A DNA stretch of 64,000 nucleotides from Cyanobacteria bacterium SZAS LIN-3. Its GTDB lineage: Bacteria > Cyanobacteriota > Vampirovibrionia > Obscuribacterales > Obscuribacteraceae. The stretch is from the NCBI GenBank assembly GCA_018266215.1, contig JAFEAV010000021.1, positions 1 to 64,000 of the forward strand. The letters are read 5' to 3'. The notes beneath the pieces are model-generated. The model saw only the letters and a list, made by a program, of their open reading frames with translations. It did no database searches and was not told the DNA's origin. How positions within the stretch are numbered: the first letter of the stretch is position 1; every line of letters begins with the position of its first letter. This document shows, one piece after another, positions 61,844-64,000 of the stretch. A program made the position numbers and the translations under genes.

Positions 61844-63205
61844 GTGACTACCCTCGAAAAAGACGAACCGCAGCTCCTCAGTGACTTCGAAGACACCGCC
61901 GCAGTCAAAGTTTTTGTGGTGTCAAAGGAACAGGCAAAAAGCCTGGGCGCCGAAATCGCCCATATGTATGAAGAAGCTCTGGGCAAAGACGGCGTGCAGG
62001 CAAAAGGTCACGAAGCTTATCCCGACAGCGATCTATTCAGCACTAAAGGTATGAAGGCCACTCTGGAAGCGGGCGAGCGTATGATAGCCGTGGCCCAGAT
62101 CAAGGAAGAGGGCAAGGACATAATAGTTGGAGCCATGGTTGCCGACCACATGAGTCCTTATCACGTGGAATTCAACAGCATGGCCGTGCCTGTCAAAAGA
62201 CGCGGGCTCAAACTGGGCACACATATTGTGCGCGGACTGGCCGAGATAATCGACAGAGATAAATTTACGGTCAACGCCACCGAGCTTGTCACCCACAGCA
62301 TGGCCTCACAGGCAGCCCATTTCCACAATGGCTTTCGCGCCATTTGCGGTTTTGGTTTCTGTCATTATCCGCATGTATTTTTCAAAGACCATCCCGAATC
62401 AGTACTCTGGGTGACGCGTTTCCAGGGCGCTCTGGTGCCCAACCTGCGCAAGTTTCGCAGTGCCCTGGGTCGCTCCCTGGGCAGACATCTGGCCGATGTT
62501 AAACAAAAATTGATTGCCGGCCAGGCTTCTGGACAGGTAAATTTGCACAGTGGACGTCTGGACGACGAATCACTCAATCTGGCCGGCGAAGTGCTGAAGG
62601 AGCGGACGGTATATGTGCCGAAGCTTTACCAGAATCTGGCGCAGGCGATACTTTTCCAGTTTGAGGACGTGCTTGATGTTAAGGTCAAATCCTGGGTAAA
62701 TCCGGCTGAAGTGGCCGAACACAAAGACGATGAAGAAGGCGAAAAAAAGAGCTCCGAAAATCTCAGGGCTGAACTGAAAGAAGGATTCGGACATAGCTAT
62801 ATCATCTTCAAAAAGGACTTTCTCTTCGACGAAAAAGAACTGGCCCGAGCCATCAAGTCGATTCACAAACACGACAAGCGCTACATCAAAGTCTGCATCC
62901 CGGCCAACACACCGGAAGCGATAAAAGCCGCCGACTATCTAATGGAACACGACTTTGTCTTCCACAGTTTGCTGCCGCTCTATGGCTTTGCACAGGGCGA
63001 CACTCCGGAGTTTTACGACATACTGTCACTGCAGTGGATCAAACCTTCGGTGCTGAAGGAAAACGCACTGCCGGGCGAAACAGACTCGGTGGTCAAACTC
63101 TATGGCTATCCGGAAAATCTTTCCGGGGACATAGTAAAAATGATCGCCACCGAATTGCATTTGCACAAGCAAAAACATAAAGAGAAGGAGATACATAAGC
63201 AATGA
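61844..63205 (+). CDS. GNAT-family acyltransferase, two-domain
   Basis: 453 residues. The N-terminal half has GAMVADHMSPYHVEFNSMAV and KRRGLKLGTHIVRGLAEI, the strand-4 and CoA-loop pattern of GNAT (here R-G-L-K-L-G). The C-terminal half (about 300-450) resembles a second, degraded GNAT fold (KVCIPANTPEAIKAADYL). The middle segment is polar and acidic. It would acylate an amino group of a metabolite or protein; substrate unknown. GTG 61844 has AGGTGG five bases before it and is preferred to GTG 61835. Its stop overlaps the second CooC-like start (ATGA). Confidence 0.78.
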   Translation: MTTLEKDEPQLLSDFEDTAAVKVFVVSKEQAKSLGAEIAHMYEEALGKDGVQAKGHEAYPDSDLFSTKGMKATLEAGERMIAVAQIKEEGKDIIVGAMVADHMSPYHVEFNSMAVPVKRRGLKLGTHIVRGLAEIIDRDKFTVNATELVTHSMASQAAHFHNGFRAICGFGFCHYPHVFFKDHPESVLWVTRFQGALVPNLRKFRSALGRSLGRHLADVKQKLIAGQASGQVNLHSGRLDDESLNLAGEVLKERTVYVPKLYQNLAQAILFQFEDVLDVKVKSWVNPAEVAEHKDDEEGEKKSSENLRAELKEGFGHSYIIFKKDFLFDEKELARAIKSIHKHDKRYIKVCIPANTPEAIKAADYLMEHDFVFHSLLPLYGFAQGDTPEFYDILSLQWIKPSVLKENALPGETDSVVKLYGYPENLSGDIVKMIATELHLHKQKHKEKEIHKQ

Positions 63206-64000
63206 GAATCGCATTTCTTGGCAAAGGTGGAGCCGGCAAGACCACTACCTCGGCAGGTTTTATCCAGTACCTGGCCAAGCGCAACCCTTTTGTCTTGGCC
63301 GTTGACGCCGACCTGAACGCGCACCTGAAGAGCGCCCTCAGCCTCAAGGGCGAAGTCGATCAGCTCGGCCCGCACTTCGACGAAGTTGTCTCTTTCCTGC
63401 GCGGCGATAGAACGGACCTGCAGGACCGACCGATGATAGGCACCACGCCACCGGCTAAGGGCTCCAACTTCATCACCGCGGGCAAAGACGATCCCTTTAT
63501 CAAAAGATACGCTCTTTTTGAAAACAACATCGCCCTGCTCACGGTCGGCACCTATCAACAAGAAGATGTGGGCGGCTCCTGCTATCACGAGAAACTCAAA
63601 AGTCTGGCCGGGATCTTCCACCACCTGCTCGACACCGATGAAGATTTGATTGTCGCCGACACCACCGCCGGCACGGACAATGTCGCCACCTCGCTTTCCT
63701 TTGCCTACGATATGAATGTCTTCGTCCTGGAGCCGACCGAAAAGTCGACCCAGGTACTGCTGGACTTCGAACAAATCGCCGGCAATCTGGGCTCGCGCAC
63801 CTATGTCGTGGGCAATAAAGTGGACGGAGAAGAAGACGCCGAGTACATCAAAGGTCGTGTAGGGGCGGAAAAGTATCTGGGTTCGATTCCTTTTTCCCGC
63901 AATCTCAAGCGCTTCGAACAGGGTGAAGAACACGCTCTGGAAGACTTCGCCGCCGAGCAGGAAGAAACGTTCGCCAATGTGCTCAAGGTCTGGAAATCGC
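63202..64000 (+). CDS. CooC-like P-loop ATPase, copy 2 (runs off the window)
   Basis: 266 residues visible, no stop before the edge. It begins MRIAFLGKGGAGKTTT exactly as copy 1 and remains collinear: FVLAVDADLNAHL, GTTPP, GGSCYHEK (Cys 127-x-His 129), VADTTAGTDNVATS and RNLKRFEQGEEHAL. The CxH pair in place of the CooC CxC is conserved between the copies. Two such ATPases in one operon might form a heterodimer or serve two client enzymes. GAAGGAGAT precedes the ATG. The operon continues past the window. Confidence 0.88.
   Translation, partial: MRIAFLGKGGAGKTTTSAGFIQYLAKRNPFVLAVDADLNAHLKSALSLKGEVDQLGPHFDEVVSFLRGDRTDLQDRPMIGTTPPAKGSNFITAGKDDPFIKRYALFENNIALLTVGTYQQEDVGGSCYHEKLKSLAGIFHHLLDTDEDLIVADTTAGTDNVATSLSFAYDMNVFVLEPTEKSTQVLLDFEQIAGNLGSRTYVVGNKVDGEEDAEYIKGRVGAEKYLGSIPFSRNLKRFEQGEEHALEDFAAEQEETFANVLKVWKS

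Noticed and set aside
63879..63890. GGGTTCGATTCC resembles a tRNA T-loop
   Set aside because: It lies inside the reading frame of the second CooC-like ATPase (KYLGSIPFS), and no acceptor or anticodon stems can be drawn around it.
1..64000. CRISPR arrays, insertion sequences, rRNA or tRNA genes
   Set aside because: No regularly spaced 25-40 bp repeats, transposase genes, terminal inverted repeats or RNA gene cores were found on either strand by reading.

Overview
The window comes from a Gram-negative-type bacterium. It encodes a lipoprotein periplasmic adaptor, many secreted TPR proteins, GT-C glycosyltransferases and no archaeal or eukaryotic features. By eye the DNA is moderately GC-rich and compact, with genes on both strands, short gaps and several tail-to-tail gene overlaps. 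An LL-diaminopimelate aminotransferase (a lysine route shared with Cyanobacteria and Chlamydiae), a PATAN/DUF4388 protein, proline/tyrosine-rich scaffold-like proteins and many TPR proteins would fit a non-photosynthetic cyanobacterial relative (Vampirovibrionia/Melainabacteria, Obscuribacterales-like). That lineage is an inference and no marker gene proves it. Homogentisate dioxygenase, two FAD/NAD oxidoreductases and a beta-hydroxylase suggest an O2-using heterotroph.

Layout. 1-5.9 kb: an SDR-like protein, a proline-rich protein with GspE-N/MshEN-like repeats, and a large GT-C-like membrane protein. 5.9-10.7 kb: quinone oxidoreductase, proC, an LRR protein, a TPR protein and hmgA. 10.7-18.3 kb: a second proline-rich MshEN-like protein followed directly by a REC-Hpt-REC-REC-GGDEF diguanylate cyclase, secreted TPR proteins, a HIT protein and a third protein made of MshEN-like repeats. 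18.3-31.7 kb: a HerA-like ATPase, a secreted protein, a paralogue of the GT-C protein, a PlsC-type acyltransferase, an NCS1 permease, small ORFs, a BaiN/YhiN-type flavoprotein and an ArnT-like glycosyltransferase. 31.9-37.5 kb: dapL, a PATAN plus degenerate GGDEF protein and an Eco57I-type adenine methylase. 37.5-50.8 kb: secreted proteins, an efflux adaptor, a 52-residue membrane protein not previously flagged by length-limited ORF calling, an OmpR-type two-component system, a hydrolase, a FemAB-like transferase, two small DMT proteins, 3-hydroxyacyl-CoA dehydrogenase, an Opp/Dpp ATPase and a replication-relaxation-like protein.

50.8-64.0 kb is the most unusual part. A BT1/MFS-type transporter is divergent from a tightly packed nine-gene plus-strand operon that runs off the window: AspH-like dioxygenase, a large ParB-fold protein with a DGNHR motif, a CooC-like ATPase, a fold-III PLP decarboxylase, a cysteine-synthase/SbnA-like enzyme fused to a rhodanese domain, a SufS-type cysteine desulfurase, a CrtI/PYROXD2-like flavoprotein, a GNAT protein and a second CooC-like ATPase. 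The junctions are overlapping or nearly so. The intergenic region upstream carries a Fur-box-like dyad and a perfect 19-bp inverted repeat near the first gene. I read this as an undescribed amino-acid-derived metabolite pathway, possibly a metallophore or a sulfur-transfer product. The component families are visible; the product is not.

A second theme is signalling. Three proteins carry repeats resembling the c-di-GMP-binding N-terminal domain of GspE/MshE ATPases, but none has an ATPase domain. One of them sits directly before an intact diguanylate cyclase.
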